From positions 1 to 34,555 of IMG/VR virus record IMGVR_UViG_3300025132_000137: a stretch of DNA of 34,555 nt; one strand, written 5' to 3'. This document shows positions 1 to 10,513 of the stretch, one piece after another. Position numbers and translations under genes: made by a program. Source of the DNA: a virus. The number at the start of each line of letters is the position of its first letter. The first letter of the stretch is position 1. The notes beneath the pieces were generated by a model. The model saw only the letters and a list, made by a program, of their open reading frames with translations, was not told the DNA's origin and did not search any database.

Positions 1-3000
1 ATTATTTCCCTCGAATCGAACATCTAGATCAACTCCTTCTTCATTAAAGGTTATTTCATCTGTACCACCTTCGGTAAAGTCGATCATATTCGTACCACCG
101 ACTGTAATATTAATGTCGTCTTCAGTAAATAATATACGGGTATCAGGGTCTCCAGCACGGGCAATTTTATCCACTATTTCTAGTCTTCCAAATGAACCCG
201 TTGAAGTTGTCGAACTGCTTATATTACCTGATGCTGTTATATTTGAAAGTGTTTGTAATGAACTTGAATATGTTCCATCTGGTATTGAAGTTATAAATGA
301 ACTTGTCTGTGAATTTACAACAAATGATGCTGTATTAGCAGATAACATATATGTTCCTAAATCTTGATCCCCTGTATTTGTTCCACTTAAATTAGAACCA
401 ACAATTGTTCCACTTGCACTTATATTACCTGATGCTGTTATGTTACCCGTAAATGTATGGGTATCATCGGAAGTATCTCCAAATATTGTAGAGCCTGAAA
501 GTGCTTGATATGTTATATCTGTAACTGAGGATGACACAACATAATTTTGTGCTATTATATTTCCAGTTACTTTTACATTTCCTACAACATGTAATTTTTC
601 TTCAGGTGTTGATGTACCTATACCTATTTTATCAGAACTTCCTACAACATAAAGAGCATTATTATCACCATTAGTCTTAACTTGAAAATCAACATCACCA
701 CCATCTCCAACCATTACTTTATCTTGTGAATCATCTTCTGTAATAGTAAGAATAGTTTCATTTCCGGCCACAAAGGCTATTTGGTCATTTGTAAAAGTAA
801 TTCTAGTATCTGTATCTCCGTAGTGATATATACTTTGTGGTACTGTTAAATCACTATGTAAGGTAAGTGGGCCAGCTACAGACATACCACCACTACCAGA
901 GAATTCAGCCCTTTGAGTATCTCCATCCATTGTAAGTATTGTCTGGGCTGCTGCTCCTGGGTCAGCTGGTAAATTAAATAATAATCTACCTGTTACACCA
1001 CTAACAGTATTGGTACCAACAGTCATCTTAATACTACCAGCATCTCCACCAGTTCTTAGGTCGTAATCAGCAGGTACTAGTTCTTCTCCTGTTCCTGCTT
1101 CAGAACCTGAGTCTGCTACCCATCTAATAGTTCCTAATACGTCACCAGCTTGTACAGCCGTTTTATTTAATTTACTACCCCTACTGAATTTTAATATTAT
1201 TTCACTACCAGTAGTTGCAGCTGCCGTATCATTTGCAAATGACTCAAAGTTTCCTTCTCTATTCATTTTTATACCTTGATCGGCATTTCTTCTTCTAAAT
1301 CTAATATCGTCTCCAAGTACCTCAAAATCTGCCTTAGGGTCTGTTGTACCTAAACCTATTCTACCTGAACCTGAAAAATACATACTTGCTGACTGATTTA
1401 ATGAGCTAGATATGTAGAAACTATTATCATCGTTAGGGTCTGTTTTTACCTCTCCAATTATAGCTGAACCCGTATAGTATCCTTGATTTGAACTTGTTGT
1501 AGCTGTACTACTTATAAGTTGTAAAGAACCAGATATAAATTGCATTGTTGGAGACTGTGGCTGTAAAAAGATTACTTCAGCATGCATGTGACCTACTTGT
1601 AAATCCTTATCATGAGGGTCGGAAGAATTAGGATCTGCGAAGGTAATTATACCAGTTGAATTGTTATAGGTTAAAATCTTTCCACCAGACTTATTGAATG
1701 TTTTTACCCTTACTGGGTGCTGAGCTTCTTCTTGTTCCTGAATATCTAGGTGGTATTGTGGAAATACTCCTATACCTAGACCTCTACCATCATCTGAAGC
1801 CGTTATTGTAGTTGGTGCGTCAATATCCATTCTAGTTGGAAAAACAACCAGTGCATTGTTTTCACCACCACCTACGCCAGTACCATTACCAACAATAAAA
1901 CAACTGTCATCTCCTTGAAGACGCCTATTATATCTACCAACAACAACTTGACCTGCCTCAGAACCAGATGCTGTAAGGTTTCTACCAAGACATATCAAGG
2001 CTGCTGTACCTTCAGAAGCATTTGAATTTCCTGCTAGTAATCCATAATCAGCATCACCAGCATAATTACTAGCACCTACTAAAAGTGTACTATCTGAAGA
2101 CTGGTTTATATTACCAGTACCAAGAGTAGTACTCGCATGTCCAGTAGATGTATTGTTTAGACCTTGTATTAGTGCCCTCATGTTAGCTTGGCCGGAATTT
2201 GTATTACCAGCACCAACAAATAGAGACTCTGCACCACCGCCTATGTTACTAGTACCCTGGGCTGAACCATTCCACTCACCAATCGCTACAGAACCCTGGA
2301 ACCTATGTACATCAGTACCAAATGTTCCATTCGATTCGTCTGGGTCTCCAGCTACAACATGTGCTGCATACAACTGGCCAGAAGCAGAAATAGAACCAGT
2401 TACATCAACATGCATAGATGTGGTTACATGGGTATTTCCTACTCTTTTCCAGTCATAATCTTCTCCGCCGCCAGTTGAAGTTGCAGATAATTTAGTCGAT
2501 CCAGTAGTTATCAATCTTCCATCATCGTCTAATCCTAAAATTCTTGTTATAGAACCAGAAGGTATACCTAAGAATTGTACCCTCGGTGAAATACCACTCT
2601 GCGATACTTGGAAAATATATGAATTTGGAGCAATTGCTGAATTTACATCTGGGCCGTCACTAATAACAACAGTTCTACCTTCTGAAGCTAAACCAAATTT
2701 TCTAGATTGGCTAATATATGTTGGTTGTATATGCCAATCAATATCTCCTACAAGAACGCTATCTAATGTTACCTTTTTTGTTCTTCCAAGTATTCCACTT
2801 GAACCAAGAAGATAATTAACACCAGCACTTGTGGTTACCTCTGCATCTGGTAAAAATAAAGTACCACTACGTATTATAGTACTACCAGAAATATCTAATT
2901 CGTATTCATAACTACCTGGTTGTACATTTTTATGTCCTACAAAAACTCCACCATATCCAACATTCTGAAAGTTAGAAGATTTACCAGTTGCTAGTTGAAG

Positions 3001-6000
3001 TGGAGAGGTCGCGCCAACACCGAATGCCATTACCCTTGCATGTCTTTCGTGAATTACAAAACTACCCTTGGTTACACCAAGCATCGTTGCTCCACCTGGG
3101 TCTTTATTTTCTTTATCTGTATATCCTATTAAAGAAGCTGTTGCATAATTATTTTGATTTATTATTATGTGGGCACTTCTACTAGCCGGACCTGAACCAC
3201 CTATATCTGAAGCTAATTCAAGAATTGACGATGAAAAAGATTCAGCTTTTATTACAGTGTTTCCACCTAATTGAGGTCTCTTTATGTGTAAAGCATTATC
3301 AATAGTTGTTGCAGAAAAATCACCAATACCTACATTTGCCTCGTGGTATATAGGATGAAATGTTTGAGGTTGTTCGTGTGGTAATATTGCAGAAGAACTT
3401 CTTTCTTTAATCCAATCGTTATCTCCAATAGGTGTATCACCAAAGAATGTTTCTATACTAGCACTTCTAAAAAATACACTAGTTGCTGTAAATACGAAGT
3501 CATTGTCAAATTCAACATTTTTTATGTCTGCAACATATTGAGCTTTTCTATGGTCATCGTTATAAAATTCAAATCTAAAATCTAATGCGTCTTTTGTTCC
3601 AACATTACCCTTTGTTGTAGGTATTATTGCATCAAAATAGTGAGGAGTATATCCAAAATGATCGAATGGTTTTACAGATACATCTGATATATACCATAAA
3701 CCATGATTTATTTTGAATTTAAGAAAACCAAATTCTGTTGCGTCAGCCTTAAATGTAAATTTTTCGCCTTTACTAATATTAAAATCAAATGGGTCTGGAT
3801 AATCTATTCTCTCTACGTTACTAACATCTTCAACTGTTCCAATCTTTTTACCTACAACATCTTGATAGTCAGATTTTACAGCTGGACCATCCATATAAAC
3901 ATCCATGTTAGGACTACCGTTTTCTAAGTTTGATGTTCTTATGGCAAAAGCCTTAAAAGATACCTGATAATATTGGTCCTTTCTTAGTACCATCGGCACT
4001 GAAGATTCTACAATCCAATAATCTGTTCCATTTAGTGCTTGAGATGAGTTTGGAGTTGAGTCACCTATTTGTAGAGATTCAACAACGGGGTTTTGTAGGT
4101 TATCGGTATTCATTTTGAATCCAATAAGCTGTGGAGCCGCAACAGTAGCACCAGGGCTGGCTGAAGATGTCCAATATTCATATAATGAAGAACTAACACC
4201 AAACTGAGAAAAGTCTCCAGCTGGAAATCTAGACCTAAGTGAAGCAGATTGAATCAACAATTCTGGAGCAAAAACTGGATTATCTCCAACCAAATGATAA
4301 TCATTTACTGTTTGGTCATTTCTTATGTATGTTTTTATTCTTGTAATATCACCAGTTAACGGTGTTAAATTATTAAATTGAACGTATGCATATGAAGTAT
4401 AAAACTTTTTGTTTCCATCTATTCTATCCTTACCAGCTAATGAATCTTCTTTTGATACTGGATCTTGACCCCAATCTAATCTAAATGGGCTGTAATCAAA
4501 TTTACGGTGGAATACTTCTTTTTGATTTGCTCTACCAAAACCTTGGAATGTGGTGTGAGGGCTATTTACTCTAACTTGTAGTGGAGATATTCTCTCTATA
4601 ATATATGTTGCGTATGCCCCTTGATTTGTATATATAAATTGTCCTGATCCTGTGTCTAAGGCACCGTTTCCATCACCATCTTCTAATTCATTATAATTTG
4701 GACTGTTATATGGTCCAGTGTTGGATGAAGGAAATGGACTTACTGGTTTTGGGAAAAATATAGTACCACCAACCATATCATCGGTAAAACCGCCAAAGTC
4801 AGGATTTGGTTCACAATATAAAAAGTATTTGTCTCCTTGTACTTCATATTTTATATTTGTAGACGTGTTAGTTAGGCCGTTATCAGATATTGAAGCTGTA
4901 GATACTAGTGAGTATGTTGAGCCGGTGTTTACCGATGTATTGATTTGGGTACCGCCTCCTAATTGAGCTTGAAGGCTTGTTGTAAATGGTCCATGAGTAT
5001 GTCCAACTCCGCCAGATAAATTTACCGTGTGGACAGCAGCCGTCGACGAAGTTGTTTGAAATACATAATTATTTCCATCAGAACCAGAAGGTATCTTAGA
5101 ATGAAAACAAAGTTCTTCATTTTCATACGACGCAGACATATGTCCTATTGAAGAACTATATGCAAAGAGTGATGAGCTAAAGTTAAAATGAGAAACTATA
5201 GTATTAGCCATTACTGTGTTAGATGTTCCAGACGGTATAAATATAGTTGGACCAGTGTCAGGGCCACTAGTTATATTATTGGCTCCATCAGCATATTGAG
5301 AACCTGTTATAGCAAATCTAACAGTATTAGTTTCAGAGTGTCCTACGAAAAAACTACCAGAACTAAAGTTCCAACCACTTGAACTCAACTCATTTGATTG
5401 GGTTCTAAACATAGATAAAGATTCATGTGATATACATACAGAAGCAGTATTTAATAATACAGAAAAAGAACTAGTGTATACTAAGTATTCATTACCAGCT
5501 ATACCTGGGGCAGAAGCAGTTATTCCTAATATAGATGTTGAAGAACCAGTTTGTGCTATTACACCTATTCCAGCAGCATTTATTTGGTCTCTAACAGCAA
5601 CAACGTCTTCTGCTATTGATGAGCCTGTACCAAAAAAGAAAACTGGTGAAGAATCTGTAGGGGTTGCAGTTGGACTAGATGCTATGAATCTATATATGAA
5701 TCCATCTTTTACATCTATCTGTACTTCTTGACTATTTGTAAATGGTGCTACTAATTCAAATGAGTTTGTCGCTTGATTTTGTGGAGTTGTAGCTAAATCT
5801 TGATTATAGTTTAATTTCCAATAGGGTCTTTTTATTTCTTCTATTGTTATATCTGGATTAGGAAAAAATACAATATCAGAAGTATTTCTTTTTCTAGGAT
5901 AACAATTTAATCTTTTTTGCCAACGTATATTGAATTGATTAACAAATCTACGAGGCATTCTTTCAGAGAGATTTCTTTGGGCAGCTGAATCGTAGGCTAC

Positions 6001-6363
6001 TTTACCCTTTACTACACCACAAACAGTAATTACTGCATCTCCTTCTGGTACACCTTCTGCTACCTCTATTGAAAATACCCGTTGTTGGCCAAATCCAATA
6101 TGGTCAAATGTTCTAACAGGTATTAAATTACCGTTAGCATCTAATACTTCTATTGCAATTTCTGAACCTGGAACTAAATTTTTTGTACCGGTTAAAGCTA
6201 ATAAATTTCTTCCAGCAGCTAATTCTTCAGGTACCTCAGTGAATCCAAAATAATCGTATGAATTACCACCCTCTTCTGCTATAAATACCGGGATGGTATC
6301 TAAATTCCTGTAATCTAACGGTGTGTAAGCATTAGGCTCTTTGAACCTTAATATTTTTGCCAT
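1..6363 (-). CDS. giant tail fibre / adhesin-like structural protein, 3' end outside window
   Basis: An open frame runs from an ATG at 6363, with an AGGAG site just upstream, to the window edge: 2121 residues with no stop. The N-terminus starts MAKILRFKEPNAYTPLDYRN and is followed by about 200 non-repetitive residues, a plausible baseplate-attachment region. The middle is Ser/Thr/Gly-rich and beta-like, with many TGS and SSS motifs. Around bases 1850-2300 there are YadA-head-like repeats (LLVGASNYAG, LLAGNSNASEG, VVVGRYNRR). Nearer the window edge come IGIGTSTPEEKLHVVGNV and TASGNISASG repeats, which are typical of marine phage fibres and often precede a C-terminal intramolecular chaperone. 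A module reading DTRI-FT-D-I is repeated near bases 60-150 and 740-830. Probably a trimeric host-contact fibre. The fibre class is well supported; receptor and exact role are unknown. Confidence 0.85.
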   Translation of the reverse strand, partial: MAKILRFKEPNAYTPLDYRNLDTIPVFIAEEGGNSYDYFGFTEVPEELAAGRNLLALTGTKNLVPGSEIAIEVLDANGNLIPVRTFDHIGFGQQRVFSIEVAEGVPEGDAVITVCGVVKGKVAYDSAAQRNLSERMPRRFVNQFNIRWQKRLNCYPRKRNTSDIVFFPNPDITIEEIKRPYWKLNYNQDLATTPQNQATNSFELVAPFTNSQEVQIDVKDGFIYRFIASSPTATPTDSSPVFFFGTGSSIAEDVVAVRDQINAAGIGVIAQTGSSTSILGITASAPGIAGNEYLVYTSSFSVLLNTASVCISHESLSMFRTQSNELSSSGWNFSSGSFFVGHSETNTVRFAITGSQYADGANNITSGPDTGPTIFIPSGTSNTVMANTIVSHFNFSSSLFAYSSSIGHMSASYENEELCFHSKIPSGSDGNNYVFQTTSSTAAVHTVNLSGGVGHTHGPFTTSLQAQLGGGTQINTSVNTGSTYSLVSTASISDNGLTNTSTNIKYEVQGDKYFLYCEPNPDFGGFTDDMVGGTIFFPKPVSPFPSSNTGPYNSPNYNELEDGDGNGALDTGSGQFIYTNQGAYATYIIERISPLQVRVNSPHTTFQGFGRANQKEVFHRKFDYSPFRLDWGQDPVSKEDSLAGKDRIDGNKKFYTSYAYVQFNNLTPLTGDITRIKTYIRNDQTVNDYHLVGDNPVFAPELLIQSASLRSRFPAGDFSQFGVSSSLYEYWTSSASPGATVAAPQLIGFKMNTDNLQNPVVESLQIGDSTPNSSQALNGTDYWIVESSVPMVLRKDQYYQVSFKAFAIRTSNLENGSPNMDVYMDGPAVKSDYQDVVGKKIGTVEDVSNVERIDYPDPFDFNISKGEKFTFKADATEFGFLKFKINHGLWYISDVSVKPFDHFGYTPHYFDAIIPTTKGNVGTKDALDFRFEFYNDDHRKAQYVADIKNVEFDNDFVFTATSVFFRSASIETFFGDTPIGDNDWIKERSSSAILPHEQPQTFHPIYHEANVGIGDFSATTIDNALHIKRPQLGGNTVIKAESFSSSILELASDIGGSGPASRSAHIIINQNNYATASLIGYTDKENKDPGGATMLGVTKGSFVIHERHARVMAFGVGATSPLQLATGKSSNFQNVGYGGVFVGHKNVQPGSYEYELDISGSTIIRSGTLFLPDAEVTTSAGVNYLLGSSGILGRTKKVTLDSVLVGDIDWHIQPTYISQSRKFGLASEGRTVVISDGPDVNSAIAPNSYIFQVSQSGISPRVQFLGIPSGSITRILGLDDDGRLITTGSTKLSATSTGGGEDYDWKRVGNTHVTTSMHVDVTGSISASGQLYAAHVVAGDPDESNGTFGTDVHRFQGSVAIGEWNGSAQGTSNIGGGAESLFVGAGNTNSGQANMRALIQGLNNTSTGHASTTLGTGNINQSSDSTLLVGASNYAGDADYGLLAGNSNASEGTAALICLGRNLTASGSEAGQVVVGRYNRRLQGDDSCFIVGNGTGVGGGENNALVVFPTRMDIDAPTTITASDDGRGLGIGVFPQYHLDIQEQEEAQHPVRVKTFNKSGGKILTYNNSTGIITFADPNSSDPHDKDLQVGHMHAEVIFLQPQSPTMQFISGSLQLISSTATTSSNQGYYTGSAIIGEVKTDPNDDNSFYISSSLNQSASMYFSGSGRIGLGTTDPKADFEVLGDDIRFRRRNADQGIKMNREGNFESFANDTAAATTGSEIILKFSRGSKLNKTAVQAGDVLGTIRWVADSGSEAGTGEELVPADYDLRTGGDAGSIKMTVGTNTVSGVTGRLLFNLPADPGAAAQTILTMDGDTQRAEFSGSGGMSVAGPLTLHSDLTVPQSIYHYGDTDTRITFTNDQIAFVAGNETILTITEDDSQDKVMVGDGGDVDFQVKTNGDNNALYVVGSSDKIGIGTSTPEEKLHVVGNVKVTGNIIAQNYVVSSSVTDITYQALSGSTIFGDTSDDTHTFTGNITASGNISASGTIVGSNLSGTNTGDQDLGTYMLSANTASFVVNSQTSSFITSIPDGTYSSSLQTLSNITASGNISSSTTSTGSFGRLEIVDKIARAGDPDTRILFTEDDINITVGGTNMIDFTEGGTDEITFNEEGVDLDVRFEGNN

Positions 6364-6385
6364 GTAAAACTCCTAACTAATCAAT

Positions 6386-6395
6386 ATATAAATAT
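6386..6395 (-). promoter_or_regulatory. putative promoter element ATATTTATAT upstream of tail fibre
   Basis: On the coding (minus) strand ATATTTATAT ends 22 nt before the fibre ATG, with the AGGAG site between them. The same 10-mer in the same orientation precedes four other genes here. It may be a phage-specific -10-type element. The gap 6364-6411 holds nothing else recognisable. Confidence 0.4.
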
Positions 6396-6411
6396 CAATT
6401 AAGAGTTGAAT

Positions 6412-9400
6412 TTAGTACAATACCTTGCTATAACCTTTGTTTTGTGTTATTTCTAATATGTTATCAGTTGCGTCTTTCATTAAATCTATATGAGATATTA
6501 CAATCATGAAATCAAAATTTAATTTTAGATAGTCAAATAGAGAAAAAATAGAATTTAGATTTGCAGAATCTAGATTTCCAAACCCTTCATCTATTGCAAG
6601 AAAGTTTGGCCTAGGTAGATTAGATACATTTATCAAAGCAACTCGTATAGCTAAAGAACTTACAAACTTTTCCATTCCAGAAGTCATTTCCAAGGCCCAT
6701 TTTTCATCATCACTATATACTATAAATGTATTTATATTTCTTCCATCTGTTTCAAATTGTATTGAAAAATCTGTTATTTGGGAAAGTATAATATTAACCT
6801 CTTCTTCTACATACGGAAGAATTTCAGATATTAGTTCATAAGGTACACCATCTCTCTGTATTGCACTTAGGTAATATTCATATGCCTTTAACCTTTCTTC
6901 TAGGTCATGCGCACGTTCAATAGAATCTAATATATTTTCTATTGTTTTTTGACAAACACTAATATCACTAAATGAAGTTTGTAGTTTAGTATTTACTGTG
7001 GATAGGTTATCTTTTACAGATTCTAATTCAGTTTCCTTTTTAGATATGTTTTCTGTTATTCTACTATTTGAAAGTATTGATCGCTTGTTATCATAATATT
7101 TTTCAATAGACTTATTTATAGATTTTTGTAATGACTCTTTAGTTGAAATATTAGATTTTCTAGTTATAGTTTTTACCTTTATTTCAGATTGATATTGTTT
7201 TATTAAAGATAGTTTTGCATCTAATTTATCTAGTTCCACAGACTTCATTACAGAATCAGATAAATCCTTTGATTCTAATTCTAGACTATTTTTAGATTTC
7301 AATAATTTTTCTGTATCTAATTTTAGTTTTGGTAATTCTTGTCTTGCTTTTTCAGCACTTTTAACAAATGAATTATCCGAACAGTATTCACAATCTGGGT
7401 CATACTCATGGTCATGGAGCTGTTTAACTATATCTAATTTACCATTAACCTTTACCTTCATCATTTCTATTTCATGGTTTATTTTTTGTAATAGCTTATC
7501 TACTTCAGAACTCCTTTGTGAATCTTTATTTATTTGTTCTCTATCATAACCATTTATTAACTTTGTTGCCTCTAGAAATTCTTTCTTGTTTTCCTGAGTA
7601 TATTTTTCATATTTTTCTAATTTTTGTTTTTCTATCTTTATATTGGATATTAGCTGTTTTGCATCAGATTCTAGTGTTTCTACACTCTCAGGTACTTCAG
7701 GATCTAGCTGTATTATTTTAGACGTATATTCTATAATCTTTTTATTTACAGATTTTTCACTTTTTAATAATTCTGCCTTTTCTTTTTCAATCACCTTATA
7801 TTTTTCTTTTAGTTCTGCTAGTAAAATATTTTCATCGTGTAATTTTTGAGAAAAGTCTGTATTCTTAAAATCCTTTAATAAGACCTGGACATCCTTTATT
7901 TCTTCATTTGCAAAATGATATAGTTCTTCAAAAACACTTATATCTAAAAACTGTGCTAAAAGGTCTTTTTTCTCTGTCTGGGTTTTATCAATAAACCCAG
8001 TATTATTATTTTGAACAGAAAGAGCAGTTAACGCAAAATCGTCATAGTTTCCTAAATAACCTCTAATATTCTTATTAGTATATACTCGTTGGTCTCCATT
8101 TAATGATATTGGATTACCATCTTCTCCAATCATCCAAAAGTCTACATCTACCCTTGCTCCTCCATCCTTTTTTCTTTTTCCTCTTCTCTCTATAAAATAG
8201 TCTACACCGTCTATTTCAAAATTTAGTTTACACTTAAATGTATTCTTTTTATTGTTTATTACGGCTGCAGCCATTTTTGTTCTAGAACATTTATCAAATA
8301 TACAATATGCTAAAGCGTCTAGTATTGCAGATTTACCTGCGTGGTTTGGAGCAAATATACCAATAGCACCCTTCATTTTATCAAACTCAATAACGTTATT
8401 TTCACCATAACTAAACATATTAGAAAACTCGAATTTTTTAGGTTTCCAATTTATATTTCTACCTATCTCTACATCTGGTAAAAGTTTATTTAAGTCTCTA
8501 TTTATGTTGCGTATTCTAGTTAATATTGAGTCATCAATCATAGAAAAATTTCTTTCTAGGTGTTCTTCTATTAACTTACTCTGATATTCTGAATCTCTAA
8601 TATCTTTTGTTATTGCTATACTTCCTCTAGAATTATTTGAAACACTAGATAATTTGTCTCCCTTTATTACTACAAAATCATGTACCTTGCATTTTTTTCT
8701 AATTTCAACAAGTAATTCTTTTATTTGTGCTTGTGTAGTATTCTCAGTTATAAATCTCAACCTAGGGTATTTTGGAATGTCATCAATATTTGGTAATATT
8801 CCATCCTTTATTCTTAATGTATAATATCCATAGTCGTTATGTATATTAAAAAATTCAGATTTTCTAGTCTTAACATCCCATATTAAATAGCCATGGTTTT
8901 CAAATGTTTCACCAAAATTTTGTTGTATTAGGGAACCAGCATATGCAACCGTTTCAGATTTATTTAGATATTGATACTTGTGAATATCTCCTAACATTAC
9001 CATGTGGCAACCATCAAATGTTTTTAACGGTAAATTTTCGTCTCTAACAGTATACCCAGCATCCGTCTTAGAATTATTAACTGCTCCATGAAAAACACCG
9101 ATTCTATTTTTTGACTTTGAATCTTTTGCATTGGGCCATGTATCAGAATCATTCAAAACAGAATAAACAATAAAATCTACATCTGCAATACTATATATGC
9201 CACTATCTCTAAGGTAGAATAGGTTTTCATTTGCAAGATTTTCTATTATTGGAGTTAAAGAATCTAACCTAGAAGAATTATTTAGGTTTGCATCATGATT
9301 TCCAGCTATAACAACGGTTGGTCTTATATTGGCCAATTTATTTAGAAACTCACTAACAATTTGTACTAACTCAGGACTTATATCTGTCTTAGTATGAACA

Positions 9401-9567
9401 ATATCTCCAGCTAAATATATTAAACTATTTTTAGGTAATTGTTTTGCTTCTTTATACAATTTTCTAAAAACTTGCCTATATTCCTTATGCCTTTTATAGT
9501 TTCTAATGTGTACATCAGCTATGTGTAGAATCTTTTCTACATTATCAAATCCAATATTAGTATGCAT
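6412..9567 (-). CDS. fused SbcD-SbcC (Mre11-Rad50; T4 gp47-gp46 type) nuclease-ATPase
   Basis: One 1051 aa frame carries a complete Mre11-like nuclease followed by a complete Rad50-like ATPase. Nuclease motifs: D18-x-H20, G54-D55, GNHD 89-92, H160 and GDIH 193-196, then GSLIQQNFGE at 211-220, typical of SbcD. The ATPase begins near residue 375: Walker A APNHAGKS at 406-413, two coiled-coil arms (about 550-720 and 735-890), a zinc hook C726-E-Y-C729, signature MTSGMEKF at 961-968, Walker B FLAIDEGFGNLD at 989-1000 and the H-loop His1026. All catalytic residues are present, so it should be active in DNA end processing, recombination and hairpin or branch cleavage, as gp46/gp47 are in T4. A GGAG site lies about 10 nt upstream. 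The start overlaps the primase stop by 11 bp, implying coupled translation. In E. coli and T4 the two subunits are separate proteins. Confidence 0.93.
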   Translation of the reverse strand: MHTNIGFDNVEKILHIADVHIRNYKRHKEYRQVFRKLYKEAKQLPKNSLIYLAGDIVHTKTDISPELVQIVSEFLNKLANIRPTVVIAGNHDANLNNSSRLDSLTPIIENLANENLFYLRDSGIYSIADVDFIVYSVLNDSDTWPNAKDSKSKNRIGVFHGAVNNSKTDAGYTVRDENLPLKTFDGCHMVMLGDIHKYQYLNKSETVAYAGSLIQQNFGETFENHGYLIWDVKTRKSEFFNIHNDYGYYTLRIKDGILPNIDDIPKYPRLRFITENTTQAQIKELLVEIRKKCKVHDFVVIKGDKLSSVSNNSRGSIAITKDIRDSEYQSKLIEEHLERNFSMIDDSILTRIRNINRDLNKLLPDVEIGRNINWKPKKFEFSNMFSYGENNVIEFDKMKGAIGIFAPNHAGKSAILDALAYCIFDKCSRTKMAAAVINNKKNTFKCKLNFEIDGVDYFIERRGKRKKDGGARVDVDFWMIGEDGNPISLNGDQRVYTNKNIRGYLGNYDDFALTALSVQNNNTGFIDKTQTEKKDLLAQFLDISVFEELYHFANEEIKDVQVLLKDFKNTDFSQKLHDENILLAELKEKYKVIEKEKAELLKSEKSVNKKIIEYTSKIIQLDPEVPESVETLESDAKQLISNIKIEKQKLEKYEKYTQENKKEFLEATKLINGYDREQINKDSQRSSEVDKLLQKINHEIEMMKVKVNGKLDIVKQLHDHEYDPDCEYCSDNSFVKSAEKARQELPKLKLDTEKLLKSKNSLELESKDLSDSVMKSVELDKLDAKLSLIKQYQSEIKVKTITRKSNISTKESLQKSINKSIEKYYDNKRSILSNSRITENISKKETELESVKDNLSTVNTKLQTSFSDISVCQKTIENILDSIERAHDLEERLKAYEYYLSAIQRDGVPYELISEILPYVEEEVNIILSQITDFSIQFETDGRNINTFIVYSDDEKWALEMTSGMEKFVSSLAIRVALINVSNLPRPNFLAIDEGFGNLDSANLNSIFSLFDYLKLNFDFMIVISHIDLMKDATDNILEITQNKGYSKVLY

Positions 9568-10477
9568 GTATTTTATACTCCAATAATTTTTGTGGTGTCA
9601 ATTTTTTTATAGACTGTATTATTTCTGTTATGCGCTTAAAACCTAATTCTGATGGGTCTTGCTCTGGTAATTCTACAAAGTGAACATCTATTCCTCTACT
9701 ATTAAAATATTCAGCCATTTGAATTGCGTTTTTCATTGCATCTTTATCCAAGGCAATATTCACCCTTTTAACATTATTTTCTAGAATTTTAATCTTTAAG
9801 TTATCTAATATTAGTTTACCAAATAAAGGAATGCAATTTCTCTTTACAGCAATTGCGTCAAATGCTCCTTCAACAATTGTAATTGGCTCATTCCAATTTA
9901 TAAACAGTTCGAATCCTACAATATCTTTTGAGACAGTAGGATTAAGATGCTTAAAGTTTACATCATAATAACTTCTGCCTGTAAAAAAATTTAATACACC
10001 ATCTTTATCATAACTAGGTATAATAATCATTCCACCATATTTTCCAGATTCACAAAAACCAATATTATGTTTTAGTATATCTTGACTAGTCAATCCTCTT
10101 TTTCTTAGATAAGACAGCGCATTTCTTGCCTCTGGATTAGATGAACTAGAATTAGATAAAGGATTAAATTCTCTTGGTAAAGATAATAATTCATATTTTT
10201 TAGAATCAGTTTTAGTGTGTGTTTTATTTCCAGTTATTTTAGATAAAGTATCAAAAAATCTTTTTTCTACTTTTAATTTGGTAAACAATCTAAATATTCT
10301 ATGTCCACCTATTCCACATACCCAGCAATGCCACTTCTCAGTTATTAAATTTACATTTAATTTCTTTTTATGGTGTTTACAAAAAGGACAATGAAATGTT
10401 ATCTCATTACTTTGCTGATTATGATTTCCTTTTAGCAGAACAGACTCTAATAATTGAACTAATCTTAACTTATTCAT
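9557..10477 (-). CDS. DNA primase, CHC2 zinc finger plus TOPRIM
   Basis: The 306 aa protein has an N-terminal zinc finger (C30-x2-C33 and C51-x2-C54), the DNA-binding CHC2 type of DnaG and T4 gp61 primases. A TOPRIM catalytic domain follows: EG at 203-204 with D207 (IVEGAFDAIA), then D244-K-D246 (ALDKDA) and a later DP at 274-275. It would make RNA primers for lagging-strand synthesis. Its length is close to T4 gp61 (342 aa) and no helicase domain is fused, so a separate helicase gene is expected elsewhere. No clear Shine-Dalgarno precedes the ATG, only an AT-rich 36 nt gap containing TATTATATTATACT, possibly a -10-like element. It overlaps the SbcD-SbcC start downstream. The family is clear; the gp61-type assignment is inferred from size and context. 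Confidence 0.88.
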   Translation of the reverse strand: MNKLRLVQLLESVLLKGNHNQQSNEITFHCPFCKHHKKKLNVNLITEKWHCWVCGIGGHRIFRLFTKLKVEKRFFDTLSKITGNKTHTKTDSKKYELLSLPREFNPLSNSSSSNPEARNALSYLRKRGLTSQDILKHNIGFCESGKYGGMIIIPSYDKDGVLNFFTGRSYYDVNFKHLNPTVSKDIVGFELFINWNEPITIVEGAFDAIAVKRNCIPLFGKLILDNLKIKILENNVKRVNIALDKDAMKNAIQMAEYFNSRGIDVHFVELPEQDPSELGFKRITEIIQSIKKLTPQKLLEYKIHAY

Positions 10478-10513
10478 TAGTATAATATAATAAAAATAAT
10501 TGATACTGTAAAA

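Noticed and set aside
113-5731. Several plus-strand open frames of 64-101 codons within the fibre gene
   Set aside because: They lie opposite one continuous minus-strand frame with clear fibre repeats, lack ribosome sites, and have low-complexity or unlikely protein sequences.
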